DNA of 64,000 nucleotides from Lathyrus oleraceus (Eukaryota; Streptophyta; Magnoliopsida; Fabales; Fabaceae): NCBI RefSeq assembly GCF_024323335.1, contig NC_066583.1:18274665-18338664 (forward strand), in the 5' to 3' direction. Under the pieces are notes generated by a model. The model had not been told where the DNA came from. It saw nothing but the letters and a program-made list of their open reading frames with translations, and ran no database searches. This document shows positions 10,591 through 22,365 of this stretch, piece after piece. Made by a program: the position numbers and the translations under genes. Each line of letters starts with the position of its first letter. The stretch's first letter is position 1.

Positions 10591-12932
10591 TTAAGCAATA
10601 GAAAGTGTGGGAGTTCAGAAAGTAGGAAACTCTTCTCCATAATTGTTTGACTCTATAAGATCTTGGGTTATTATCCACCATGCATCAACACATGGTGTGA
10701 GCAAGGTGAATGACACACTGAGTAGCAGGAGATGGATTACACATCTCTTTTATCTGCCAATTGCCTCATAAGAGGACTTTTCCTGCTTGGCACAAAAGAT
10801 AAACAAACAAAAACATGGCCTCTTAAGGAGGGCTTCAGACAGGTGCCCAGCAATACCAGTAGGTCTTCCAGACTACATGAAGAAGAGGGATTATACCTAA
10901 GTGGTTAAGCAACCAAGCAAAGCAAAGTTCAAAATGAACTTAAAGCAACTTATGTACCTGTGGAAACACTAAACAAATCAGTACAATGCTCAGACAAATA
11001 AATAACAGTCAATAAGCAACCAACAATCCCAATGTACAAAATGTGTAAGCCAAAAGTCAAACTCAAATGAGTTAACATCAACCTACAAAACACACAAAGA
11101 TTAGTAATCAAAGGCAAACATCAATGCTCAAGTGATGAAGCATCATTAACCATGGAACTTGGATGTTCAACCTGAAATCAAAGCTCAAAGATAAGCAACA
11201 AACCACTAGGTCAAAGTCTAGGGTCAAAGGTGAAGAAAAAATTCAAAACAGAAGCTGAAATTTAACATGAATCAACTTTAATCAAATCTTGAAACATTCC
11301 AAAAGGTCTCACATCAATATCATTCACCAAAAGCATTTCATGATCAATTGAAGTTCAAGGCAATTTTAAAGCTCAAATGTGACCAACCAGAATGAAAAAT
11401 CTCAATTAAATCAGAAATGATTCAAATAATTCCAAAAAAATTCAAGCACATTCAAGACATTTAACAAGATCATCATACAAAAAATCAGGGCAATTGGATA
11501 TCATTTAGCATAGAAATCACATGGCACAAGTTGGACAAGCAAAGGTGTGACACAAATTTTCACACCAACTTAGCACAATCATAAAACAGAATTTATAATT
11601 GATAAAAATACCAAATCAACATTAAAATGTCAAGCAATGTGTCTAGTTTCTTCATGCAAAATTTCACATTCATTGGATCAAAGATAAGCATTTCACAAAG
11701 GTGTAAGCAAGGCAAGGTCAAATAAGCATATGTACTCAATCATTCTAGCACAAAAAGTTATCCAGCCAAGCACAACTTGTAAAATCATGATGATAAAAAA
11801 ATTAGAGAGAATAAAGATCACAATGCAAAAAACCTGGTAATTTTCTGATCAATTTCCAAATTGATATGATTTTTACAAGATGAGAAAATAAAAAAAAACA
11901 AGTGAAGCAAAGCATGGAATATATGGAGGGAACATGGAAAAAGTGTGAAGGCATTTGAATTTCGCTGGCGCCAGGAATCGAAATCAGACCACATTTGAAT
12001 ATGCTGGCGCGCCAAGGTGCAACGCACCGTTTCATTTAAACAACGTGGCAAGGTCAGCGCTGATGTAGGCAAGTCAAAGCAACGTGAGCCAATTATAATG
12101 CAAGGTAAGCAAAACGTGGACCAATCGTGGACAAACCCTAGTACAGCTTGGCAAGGAAACAGAATAGCGTTGCTAACACATGAAAAGCGTGGCCTAAGGA
12201 TATTCGTAGCTAATTCTCAGATTCGTAGCAAAAACTGTAGCAATTCTGGAAAAATGAAGAACACTCAAAGGTTGAAGATGAAGATCATGAAGATCTTCAT
12301 CTGGATTTTCCAGAAAATCTCAAACATGTCCAGAAATCATCCAAAAGCATACCAATCGCTTCATCATGCAATGTACATCAAGAATCCATAATTATTTCAT
12401 GCAAAAACATCCAAACACGCACGGATCGAAGAAAATAAAGTTCATCATCAAAACTTCAATTAATCATATCTAGCTCAAAACATCACCAAATTGCACGATT
12501 CAAAGCTCAGAATCATCAACATGCTTAGATCTACAACATTATGGCAAGGAAATTCAAAAATAAGAGGTTCGAATTGTAACCTCTTGAAGAGCAGAACTGG
12601 ATTTGGCTTGATTCAAGGCTTGTGATAGCTCCAATGTTCCTTTATGGTGCTTGTATGGATGATTGAAGGAGAAATTGAAGCTTAATTGCACACGAATCCA
12701 ACAGATTTTTGAAATTCCGTGGATGCTTCAAGCTTTGTGTATGCTTCAATATGGCACTGTTTCTCTTGATTCCACGTCCAAACTTGCTCAACAACACCTC
12801 AGGATCAAGAATCAAGTAATGGAATGTGCTTTTGTTTGAAGAAATTGCAAAAAAGTTTGAGAGAAAAGTTTGAAGAATTTTGATCTAGATCTGAAAAATG
12901 AATGTTAACTCCTAAAAACAGTTAGGTTTTAC

Positions 12933-12940
12933 CTTATATA
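12933..12940 (-). promoter_or_regulatory. TATA-like box in element B LTR (3' LTR copy)
   Basis: TATATAAG on the minus strand, about 1.13 kb into the LTR. The following AAAACCTAACTG resembles AAACCCTAACTG, which follows the TATA-like box of element D. The other B LTR has the same box at 58249-58256. Probable U3 promoter; the transcription start is unknown. Confidence 0.5.
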
Positions 12941-14069
12941 TGCCATTCTAATTATTCTGTAATCATGTTTAAACCAAATGCTAAGTGAGATTAACCAAAA
13001 TGAGGTGTATGTGCAAAAATGGTTTTTCACCTCATGCATGGAATGCATGTGTGAACAGTGCACCAATTTGATTCATTTTCACTTAAAATCCAATTTTAAA
13101 ACCAATGGTGATGGCCAAAAGTTCAAACCATGCACCAAATTTGAATTTTATGATTTCCCTCCAAAAAGCTCATGGATTACCAAGTCATCATGTGATGGCA
13201 ATTCATGTAATGTGATGCATGATTTGGAAATTAGAGGTCAAGAGGAGAATAATGCAAAAAGAGCCACTCATTTTGGAGCTTTGGTTGGAAAGTTATGTCC
13301 ATTTGAAGTTCCATGCATAGTTTGCCATGATTTGATCATATCTCCTTAACCACACATGAGAAATTGATGATCTTGGACTTTTTGGAAATGGGAGAGAAAG
13401 ATCTACAACTTTAATGTTCAACAAAATTTCATTTGAAGCTTTCTTGATGATGTAATATGAAGTTGAAGTTGGTATAAAACCTTTCCATTTTTGGCAAATT
13501 CAAATTATAAGTCACTTTCTATTTTTGGAAAGTTTTGACTGGACCTCAAATTCTTCAATGTTGATGTTTGAAATGTCAAATGAGACTTGTTTGAACATGA
13601 ATGAAGTATTTCTAGTCACTTCCCACCTCCAAATCCACAGTTGACTTTGCAGTTGACTTTCTAGGTCTTCAGATGATCTGGCAATGTTCTGATGAAATTC
13701 AAGCCTCTACCACTTGGGATTTTGCTTCAAAATGACATCATAGCTCATATGAACTCTTGATAATGATTGAGGGGTCCAAATCTCAAGAACGACCACCATC
13801 TATTGCTCAATGAATGCCTTTAACTGCTTTGACATGTTGATGCTTCATCTGCAAGACAAAGGTTAGATGACATATTTTTGTACTTTTGGTTAGTGGTAAA
13901 AAGAAAAGCAATGATATACAAATGCAAAACATGCTTGGTAATCAGGAATCACTCTCAAAGAGATAACCCACCCATAGGGAAGGAAGCAAGGTGTCCAATG
14001 ATCCTTGAGGCAATGCAATGATATGATATGATGCCATGAGGGATCTTAGGGGCAAAATTGGGGTCTTAC

Positions 14070-17000
14070 TTCGGATGAAAATCCGAACTCGGACTGGGGA
14101 AAAGATTCACACTGAACCTCCCTCCGGGAAAAATGCATATATTGGGGAAAACACCAATACAACAACAGGGTAAAATCACAACGGGAACTCCACTGGGGAA
14201 GGTCTAACAAAGAGACTCTCCTAGGGAAGCAACAAAGAATGAGGTGTTACCGGTATAAGGGTAACAAACTCAAAGAGACATGTGATCTAAACACCGGTAT
14301 AAGGGTGAAATAATCAACAAGCTCAGGAAGAAAGAATATCTAAGACCGGTATAAGGGTGAGAGATATCAATCAACCAAACATCTGAGAAAGACCTACAAA
14401 AGGTACATCAACTCAGGAAAATCCGACTCCACAGGGGACCAAGGTCATAATAGGGAGCAGAAAGGAAGGAACACCAGGGATACCGGTTACTGGGTATATA
14501 ATAGGTGACCGACCAAAGCATGAATTGGTATATATGCCAAAACACTCATCATCCGAAATGAGGGCTTGAAAAAGCAAATCGACTTACAGGATGGACATTC
14601 GACTCCGCAACGGGAAAACGAATCTTACTCAGTTGGGGAAAAAAACCCAAAGAGCGCATGAGATATAATATCCATTACCGTCAGAACATGGATAGTATAC
14701 TCGCATGAGATATATTATCTATTACCGTCAGAACGTAGATAACACACTCGCATGGAAGGAAACACCAGGGATACCGGTTACTGGGTATATAATAGGTAAC
14801 CTACCGAAAAGAGAGACAATCGCTACTAACAACAACAGGGTAAACGAAAGATAACTCACAGGGGATAAATTGCAAGCATCCGGCAATTATCCAAAAACAA
14901 ACGAATATTCGATTCCGCAAAAGAACACGAATCTTACTCGACTGGGGAAACACAACAGGCTTCGACTGAAGAGTGCATGAGATATATTATCCATTACCGT
15001 CAGAACGTGGATAGTATACTCGCATGGAAGATTATCCACAACCGGTTACTGGGTTAATAAAGGATAAATCAACCGAAAAGAAAGGCATCGGGATACCAAA
15101 ACTAGGTATATAAAGATGACCGATCAACGGGAGCAACAATCATTACCAAGCAAACGGGTAAATGAAAGAGGACTCACTGGCGACTTCAATGGGATACAAT
15201 TGCAAGCATAGGGCAATTATCCATAAAAGACTTGCTGGGAAATACAAGTGCTTACTCAGAGCAATTACCCAGAAGCAAGGAGGGAATATCGACATCGAAT
15301 ACTGGATGAAGATAACCATAAAGAGTAACCACCATCGGTTAGGATGAACAACAAGGTTAACTCTGCAAAGGGGAGAAATTAGGATTTACAACTACCGAAT
15401 ACGAGGTAGAAGACCACAAACTCTGGCTGAGGATAAAATTGCTAGCATACGGCAATTATCCACAAGAAAGCCCAGACTCCGCTAGGGATATATCAACAGC
15501 ATAGGATTTACAACTACCGAATACTGGGTAGAAGACCACAAACTCCACCATTAACCAGAATGAACCACAAAGGTTACCTCTGCTAGGGGAAAAGAGATAG
15601 GACTTACAACTACCGAATACTGGGTAGTAGCCATCGACTCAGATGAGGATAAAAAATAGGGTTTACAACTACCGAATACTGGGTAGAAAACCAACAACAT
15701 CTTCGCGTGGGGAATGAAAGAATCACAACTCCGCACGGGAAACAAAATAGGGTTTATATCAAACCACAAACTGTTGGAGAGCAAGAAAATAGGATTTACG
15801 ACTACTGAATACTGGGTAGAAAACCAATCGACTCTTGCCGAGGAATAAAAGGTATATAACCATAAATTCCGCCAAGAGGAAAAAGGAACATAGGACTTAC
15901 AACTACCGGTTACTGGGTAGAGGCCCAAACTCCGCTGGGGATAAAAAGAATTATTGTCGGTTACTGGGCAATTCATTCATTTAATCCACAGGGAAGTATA
16001 AGAGACAGTTGAAAAATGCCAATTCGGGATCGATCCGAAAGGACAGACTGAATCAAGACTCGTCCTAAATGAGGATGTAACTCATCAGGAAGATCCATCC
16101 CAATATATGTGTTAGGGAGGAAACGGAAACAATCGTCATCCACGAGGAAAAATATCTCAGTGGGGAACTGCAAAAGGGAAGACAGACACTTTCTGCTTAC
16201 GGGGCTGACCCTATATTGAGATTAAACACCCGACATCTGCTTGGGGAGATCTATAAAGGAGATCCAAATCACCAATAGCAGCGAATAACAAACTAAAGAT
16301 ATATGGCAAGAAAATGCAACATGAATATCTGAATGCTTATGAGTATGCATGAATATGCGTGATTTATATTTGATGAATGCTGACAAAACAGACATTTCTA
16401 ACACAAACAGGTCCAGGAATCAAACGCCCGGTACTACAATTCCAGAGGAAAATCCAAGAAAACCAACTGGGAAGCAAATCTGCTGGAGATCTATATGCTA
16501 AAAAGCAAAGATCTGCTGGGAAGCAAAAATCAGAGATATCAAAGAAATCACAAAATCTCTGAGTAATGGATCAACAATCAACCCAACTAGAAAAACAGAA
16601 GTTCACAACAGGCAGAAACTGCCACAAAGACAAATCTGTTGGGGAAATGGAGAAATCCCGAGATTTCTGCAGGGGGATCCTCAGTATTAACTGGGAAACA
16701 AGAGTTCACTGCACAAGCAAGAACTGCTGAAGAGAACCGAACACATAAGTAGAATCTAGCCGCATAAACAACTCTACTGGGGATACTGCCAGCCACTCTA
16801 TTGGGGATAAACCCACTGAGGGAAAATAGATCACACAAGTAGATTCTGTCACAAGCCACTCTACTAGAGATCAAAAGCATCAGGAAATCAATCAAATCCA
16901 AGAAGGATATATCACCAACCAATCATCTCTGTTGAGAATACCAACTCTGGCGGGGGATGAATCTGAGGAAGAGAAGGAGACTGGGGATCAACCACCAAAT

Positions 17001-18011
17001 ACTGAACCCTCCAAGAGGACACCACCAACTGATGAGGAGGAAATAATCACTACTCTGCTGAAGGGATAAGAGGTGAAAACCTCAACAAGCACTCTGATGG
17101 GGAGATATAGCATAGATGCAGTATATCATATCAACAACTCTGCTAACGACTGTGCTGAGGAAACAGACAAAGTACCGGGATGTCAACCCATCAACCACTG
17201 AATCTTCCAAAGGAAAGCACCCATGCTGAAGAGAGAATACTGTTAGAGAAGACTGTGAAGTCTTAACAAACCTTCTGCTCAGGGAACAAAAAAATCAACA
17301 GAAGCTCTGCTTGGGGAACAACCCCAACGACAAATCTGGAGAAAGAGGATACAACCATGCCAGGAATATGAACAAATGTCTTACCCTGTTGGAAATCATG
17401 CCACCCTTGGGAGAGCACTGAGAAATTCTTGAGTATCCTTTCATCATTGTGAATATTCACTTTGTTTAAAACAAAAATTTGAAAATTTTTATTTGTTTAA
17501 AACAATGACATTTTATCAATTAAAACATGCAAAACATTTGTTGAATTGAAACAAATAAGAGTGCAAGTAATTGGATAAAAGCTCAAATTTATTTGATGGA
17601 ATGGTAGCCTGCAAATGGCAAGACTCCATAGATCTGTACAAATTTGAAATCAGTGATATATATTAGAAGAGGGCTACATTGAACATAATGATCCTTTCTC
17701 TACCAATTTGAATCTCGATGTATTCGAAGCTTCAGTTGGCGACGAATCGAGAATCTCTGACGAAATGACAGTTGCGGAACAGAAAGTCTTGCCAGGATGC
17801 AGTTACTTGCCAAATCCCTAATTTTTGCCTAGATTTCCCCAGGGTGAGGTACTCAATCTAACGGGATGCAAAGATTCTTTTTTATGTCTCTAATTTTTGC
17901 CTGGATCGCCCTTTCGGGTTCTCCACCGAGACGCTCATTTTTGCCTAAGCCGCCCTTTTGGGTTTTCAACTTAGCGAGCTATTCTGTTTTTATTTTATAT
18001 ACTCTTTTTTT
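14070..18011 (-). other. Element B 3' untranslated spacer
   Basis: About 3.9 kb between the integrase stop and the 3' LTR on the minus strand. It includes a doubled aaaacccgaaagggcg-like motif near 17890-17970, which matches the same place in A and C, a ctggggaa-rich middle, and a hairpin array at about 14470-15975. The last stretch before the LTR, with the PPT, is missing. No supported ORF. Confidence 0.85.
14470..15975 (-). repeat. Element B hairpin array
   Basis: Hairpins with recurring loops, given on the + strand. ATACC/GGTAT around GGTTACTG (14480-14497), CTACC/GGTAG around GAATACTG (15514-15531 and others), and AACC/GGTT around GGTTACTG (15040-15055). A second family is TATCCAT/ATGGATA (14669-14694), TTATCTA/TAGATAA (14715-14742) and TATCCA/TGGATA (14988-15013) around TTACCGTCAGAAC. 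A third, constant one is AATTGC/GCAATT (e.g. near 14870). On B's sense strand the first loop reads CAGTAACC, as in element A. Confidence 0.78.
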
Positions 18012-19637
18012 TTAGGCAAAGTATTTCTTGACTGCATCTGAATTCACAGGACGAGTGAAATCCTCCCCATCCATTGTTGTAAGCATCAAAACACCGCCTG
18101 AAAAGGCTCTCTTAACAACATATGGACCCTCGTAGTTTGGAGTCCACTTGCCCCTGGAATCGAGCGCGAAAGACAAGACTTTCTTGAGCACGAGGTCACC
18201 TTCTTGGAACACACGAGGCTTGACCTTCTTATAGAATGCTTTCTTCATTCTCTGCTGATATAACTGACCATGACACATGGCAGTCAATCGCTTCTCTTCA
18301 ATCAAATTCAACTGGTCATAACGACTCTGAATCCATTCAGCATCAGTCAACTTGGCTTCCATCAAGACTCTCATTGATGGGATCTCCATCTCTACTGGGA
18401 GCACAACCTCCATGCCATAAACAAGAGAGAAAGGGGTTGCCCCTGTTGAAGTACGTACAGATGTACGATATCCATGCAAAGCAAATGGCAGCATCTCATG
18501 CCAATCTTTGTACGTAATTGTCATCTTCTGGATAATCTTCTTGATATTCTTATTAGCAGCTTCAACAACCCCATTCATCTTTGGTCTGTAGGGAGAGGAA
18601 TTATGGTGTGCAATCTTGAACTCAGCGCACAACTAATCCATCATCTTATTAATCATATTAGATCCATTATCATTAATGATCTTATCTGGCACACCATAAC
18701 GGCAAATCAACTGGTTCTTGATAAACTTCACAACCACCTGCCTGGTCACATTCACATACGACGCCGCTTCTACCCATTTGGTGAAGTAGTCAATTGCTAC
18801 GAGAATAAACCTGTGTCCATTAGACGCTTTCAGTTCAATCATGCCAATCATGTCAATTCCCCACATGGAGAAAGGCCATGGTGATGAAATCACATTCAGA
18901 AGTGTCGGAGGAATATGAATCTTATCCGTATAAATCTGACACTTGTGGCATTTCTTCACATATTTGCAGTAGTCAGACTCCATTGTCAGCCAATAGTAGT
19001 CTGCTCTCAACATCCTTCTAGCCATGGCATGTCCATTGGAATGAGTACCAAATGAACCCTCATGGACCTCCGTCATCAACAGGTTTGCTTCGTGTCTATC
19101 CACGCATCTGAGCAAAACCATGTCAAAATTTCTCTTGTACAACACTTCACCACTGAGGTAGGAACTGCCTGACAACCTTCTCAAAGTTTTCCTAGCTTTC
19201 ACCGATGCCCTAGGCGGGTAGGCCTGGTTCTGAAGGAAATTCTTGATATCAAAATACCAAGGCTTGTCATCATTCACTTCTTCAACTGCAAATACATGAG
19301 CTGGTCTATCCAAGCGCATCACAGTGATATTGGGAACTTCATTCCAATACTTGACCACAATCATGGAAGCAAGCGTAGCAAGAGCGTCTGCCATCCGATT
19401 ATCTTCTCGAGGGATATGATGAAAGTCAACTTCTATAAAGAACGTCGAAATCCTCCTCGCATAATCTGTATACGGAACAAGACCTGGCTGATTCATCTCC
19501 CATTCGCCCTTGATCTGATTGATAACGAGGGCCGAATCACCATACACATCAAGATGCTTGATCCTCAAATCAATGCATTCTTCTAATCCCATAATGCAGG
19601 CTTCGTACTCAGCCATATTATTCGTGCATTTGAAAGT
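18012..19637 (-). pseudogene. Element B pol remnant: second RNase H end and integrase
   Basis: Read on the minus strand, it starts abruptly inside the second RNase H (TFKCTNNMAEYEACIMGLEE), continues with GDSALVINQI and ADALATLASM, the integrase zinc finger (HEGSFGTHS...CHKC), catalytic core (GIDMIG, NDNGSN, NGVVEA) and the C-terminal GPYVV and KKYFA. The RT and first RNase H are missing because homology stops at about 19637, where fragment D begins. An in-frame TAG at 18633-18635 splits the integrase between the second catalytic Asp and the Glu. Otherwise the frame is open to the normal stop at 18012. Confidence 0.92.
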
Positions 19638-19638
19638 T

Positions 19639-19902
19639 ACTTGTGGCACTCAGGCCAGTTACCGATTTTCAGATCGAAGAAGTTTCCGACGTTCAGGTCG
19701 AAGAACTTGTGGCACTCAGGCCAGTTTCCGATTTTCAGATCGAAGAAGTTTCCGACGTTCAGGTCGAAGAACTTGTGGCATTCCGGCCAGTTTCCGATTT
19801 TCAGATCGAAGAAGTTTCCAACAATCAGGTTGAAGAACTTGTGGCATTCAGGCCAATCTTCCGGTATCCAGACCAAAGTGGTATCCAGACCAAAGTGGCG
19901 TT
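19639..19902 (+). repeat. 66-bp tandem repeat in fragment D 3' UTR
   Basis: ACTTGTGGC recurs at 19639, 19705, 19771 and 19837, an exact 66-bp period for three units and then a decayed fourth. Each unit holds three hairpins about 22 bp apart, which suggests a 22-bp ancestral unit. Because 66 is a multiple of three, several frames stay open by accident. Confidence 0.92.
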
Positions 19903-20091
19903 CAGGCCAGGTTTCCGGTGTTCAGACCGATGTGGCGTTCAGGCCAATCTCTCGGTGATCAGACCGATATCAATACTCATATTCCGATGCTCAGTATTCA
20001 GACTGACGAGCGGCGTTCAGGCCATGGTTATTCCTGTGTTACCATTTATTTTGGTATCCAGGTCAACGTTCTATTTCGGTATTCAGGCCGA
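19644..20091 (+). repeat. Element D hairpin array (N(T)TCAG hexaloop)
   Basis: About sixteen hairpins with 4-5 bp arms and a six-base loop ending in CAG. The arms include TGGC/GCCA (19644-19657), CGAT/ATCG (19663-19676), CGAC/GTCG (19687-19700), CAAC/GTTG (19819-19832), TGGT/ACCA (19879-19892), CGGT/ACCG (19916-19929), TCGGT/ACCGA (19952-19967) and TCAGT/ACTGA (19991-20006). Confidence 0.85.
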
Positions 20092-20269
20092 CTTTCTCCG
20101 TACCAGATGGATTCTTCTTTTGAGATCGCTTCTTTGCCGTTTCTGACAGGCATGGTTAATTATTTCCCATCAGAGTGCAAATTGTTCGTCTGTTCTTGGT
20201 ATTCAATCACTCTTCACCCTGATCATTTGAAAGCCGAGGCTGTTCATATTGACAGGTTCATAATGGATT

Positions 20270-20282
20270 GAATAGGGGCAGC
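20270..20282 (+). other. Fragment D polypurine tract
   Basis: GAATAGGGGCAGC lies directly before the LTR start TGTAACACC. It is identical to the PPT of element C. Confidence 0.88.
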
Positions 20283-21509
20283 TGTAACACCTCAAAATTT
20301 GCCCTCCTCTTTTGGAACTAGCTTAGCATATTGCATTTCATTTTTAGGACATTAGTCATTGCATCTTTGCATATCATGTGGAAACAATGAGCAAGTCATC
20401 CTCCTAGGTCTTTATCAGAAGATGGAGAGGTTAAAAGATTCAAGCCTGAGGGTTTCATGGATTGATCACTAATCATCTGAGGTTTGTGCTTCAATTAGGG
20501 TTTTTTTTGTTCCTTAAGAAGGATGGGCATTATCTTGGTTGAAATGGTACACCATCATCATCATGGTTCATTATTCCTGATCAGACTCCTTGGGATTAGG
20601 GTTTTGACCTCTGGTCAACCCTAATCAGTTGCATTCTACCAGTCAGGGTTTTTCAAGGAGATGGGGTCTTTATTGAGATGGAGATCATCATGTGATTTTA
20701 TTGAGCTTGTATAAGCTAGGGTTTCATGTTGGAGTTATTTCATCAAGTGGTTGAGGCTCAGAATCATCAGTGCATGACCAAGTCATCTGTCAACCACAAA
20801 AGTCAACTGCAAAGTCAACTGTTGGATTTGGAGGTGGGAAGTGATTAGAAATACTTCATTCATGTTCAAACAAGTCTCATTTGACATTTCAAACATCAAC
20901 TTTGAAGAATTTAAAGTCAGGTCAAAACTTTCCAAAAATAGAAAGTGACCTGTAATTTGAATTTGCCAAAAATGGAAAGGTTTTCAACTCAAGATTACAT
21001 CATTAAGAAAGCTTCAAATGAAATTTTGTTAAACATGAAAGTTGTAGATCTTTCTCTCCCATTTCCAAAAAGTCCAAGATCATCAATTTCTCATGTGTGG
21101 TTAAGGAGATATGATCAAATCTTGACAAAGTGTACATGGAGCTTCAAATGGACATAACTTCTCAACCAAAACTCCAAATTGGATGGCTCTTTTGGCATTG
21201 CTCTTATTTTGATCTCTAGTTTCCAAATCTTGCATTACATGACATGCATTATCATCACATGAATATTTGGAAATTCACTTGATTTTTGGAGGGAAAATAT
21301 GGAATTTAAAATTTGTGCATTATTTGAACATTACACCATTTCCATTGGCTCCAAAACAGATTTTTAAGTGAAAATGAATCACAATTCGTGTACTGTTCAC
21401 ATGCATTTTCATGCATAAGGGTGAAAAACTCAATTTGCCAAAGCACCTCATTCTTGCTAATTACACTTTGCATTGAGTTAAACATGATTAAAGCTTGATT
21501 AGCATAGCA

Positions 21510-21517
21510 TATATAAA
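21510..21517 (+). promoter_or_regulatory. TATA-like box in D LTR
   Basis: TATATAAA about 1.2 kb into the LTR, followed by GAAACCCTAACTG. It corresponds in place and flank to the B box at 12933-12940. Probable U3 promoter. Confidence 0.5.
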
Positions 21518-22344
21518 TGAAACCCTAACTGTTTTTCACTAACCACAATCATTTTTTCAGATCTAGATCAAAAATTCACAAATTCTCTCTCAAAACTTTT
21601 TGAAATTTCTTCACATCTATTGCATTTCCTTTGCTTGATTCATCATCTGGAAGCATCATGGAGCAAGATTGAGCATAGATCCAAGAGAATTCGTGCCTGT
21701 TTGAAGCATATGCAAGCTTGGAAGCAACAATGGTGATGTCAAATTCTGTTGGATTCAAGAGCAGTTGAGCTTTGATCTCTCTTCCAAACACTTGTACAAG
21801 CATTGTAGAAGAACTGTTGAGCATCACAAGGCCTTGGATCCATCGAATTCCAGTTCTGCACTTCAGAGAGGTTACAAATCGATCTCCCTAATTCTTGAAA
21901 TTATTATGCTATTGTTGTTGATCTTTTGATGCTGAGTATTCTGAGCTTTAAACCATTGGATTTCATGCACTATTGGCTGAGAAATGTTGATTTTAAGTTT
22001 CATGTGCAAATGTTCATGTGATCGATTCTCCTTGTGTATGTTGAATTAGCCTTAGCCATGCATATATCCGTGCTCTATGTTGAAAGATCTACACAATAGT
22101 ATGCTTGATTATGAATTCTGGAGAAATTGTTCTTGCTGCATATGTACTGTTCATGGTTCATGAGGAAGACGATGCTGTTCATGTTTAGGGAACGGTTTTG
22201 ATCTCTTTGGCAACAGAAATTCGTGGCTTGCATGTTTTAGTTAGGGTTAGCATATGATTGGTACACATACGCGCGTGCATGGCAAAGTGATTGGCTAGCA
22301 TTGTTTGACCGTGCGCTGACTGCTGACTGTACAGTCCAGTCATA

Positions 22345-22365
22345 AATGAAACGGCGCGTTTCATT
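22345..22365 (+). repeat. Strong 9-bp inverted repeat in D LTR
   Basis: Perfect arms AATGAAACG and CGTTTCATT around a GCG loop, about 2.06 kb from the LTR start. In B the homologous place (12016-12028) has a different hairpin, GGTGC/GCACC around AAC. Confidence 0.75.

Larger units (their letters stand above)
8874..14069 (-). repeat. Element B 3' LTR (about 5.2 kb)
   Basis: Nearly identical to 27524-31039 joined to 57787-59386. On the minus strand it runs from GTAAGACCCC (14069) to ...CACCGCTACA (8874). The terminal T expected at 14070 is replaced and the adjacent PPT is gone. It still holds the empty target site into which C inserted in the sister LTR (ATATC near 12466-12470). Landmarks: a TATA-like box at 12933-12940, GC-rich palindromes at 11965-12028, a 27-nt stem-loop at 10564-10590, and repeated ggacttacacca motifs at about 9910-10290. 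Small ORFs in it show no coding signature. Confidence 0.93.

Noticed and set aside
8874..14069. Independent solo LTR
   Set aside because: Its TSD matches the far end at 59387, and PBS, leader and integrase of the same element lie between, so it is the 3' LTR of B.
19643..20146. 167-residue open frame (and others) over the D 3' UTR
   Set aside because: Caused by the 66-bp period, which keeps several frames on both strands open; the translation is a repeat of the hairpin units.
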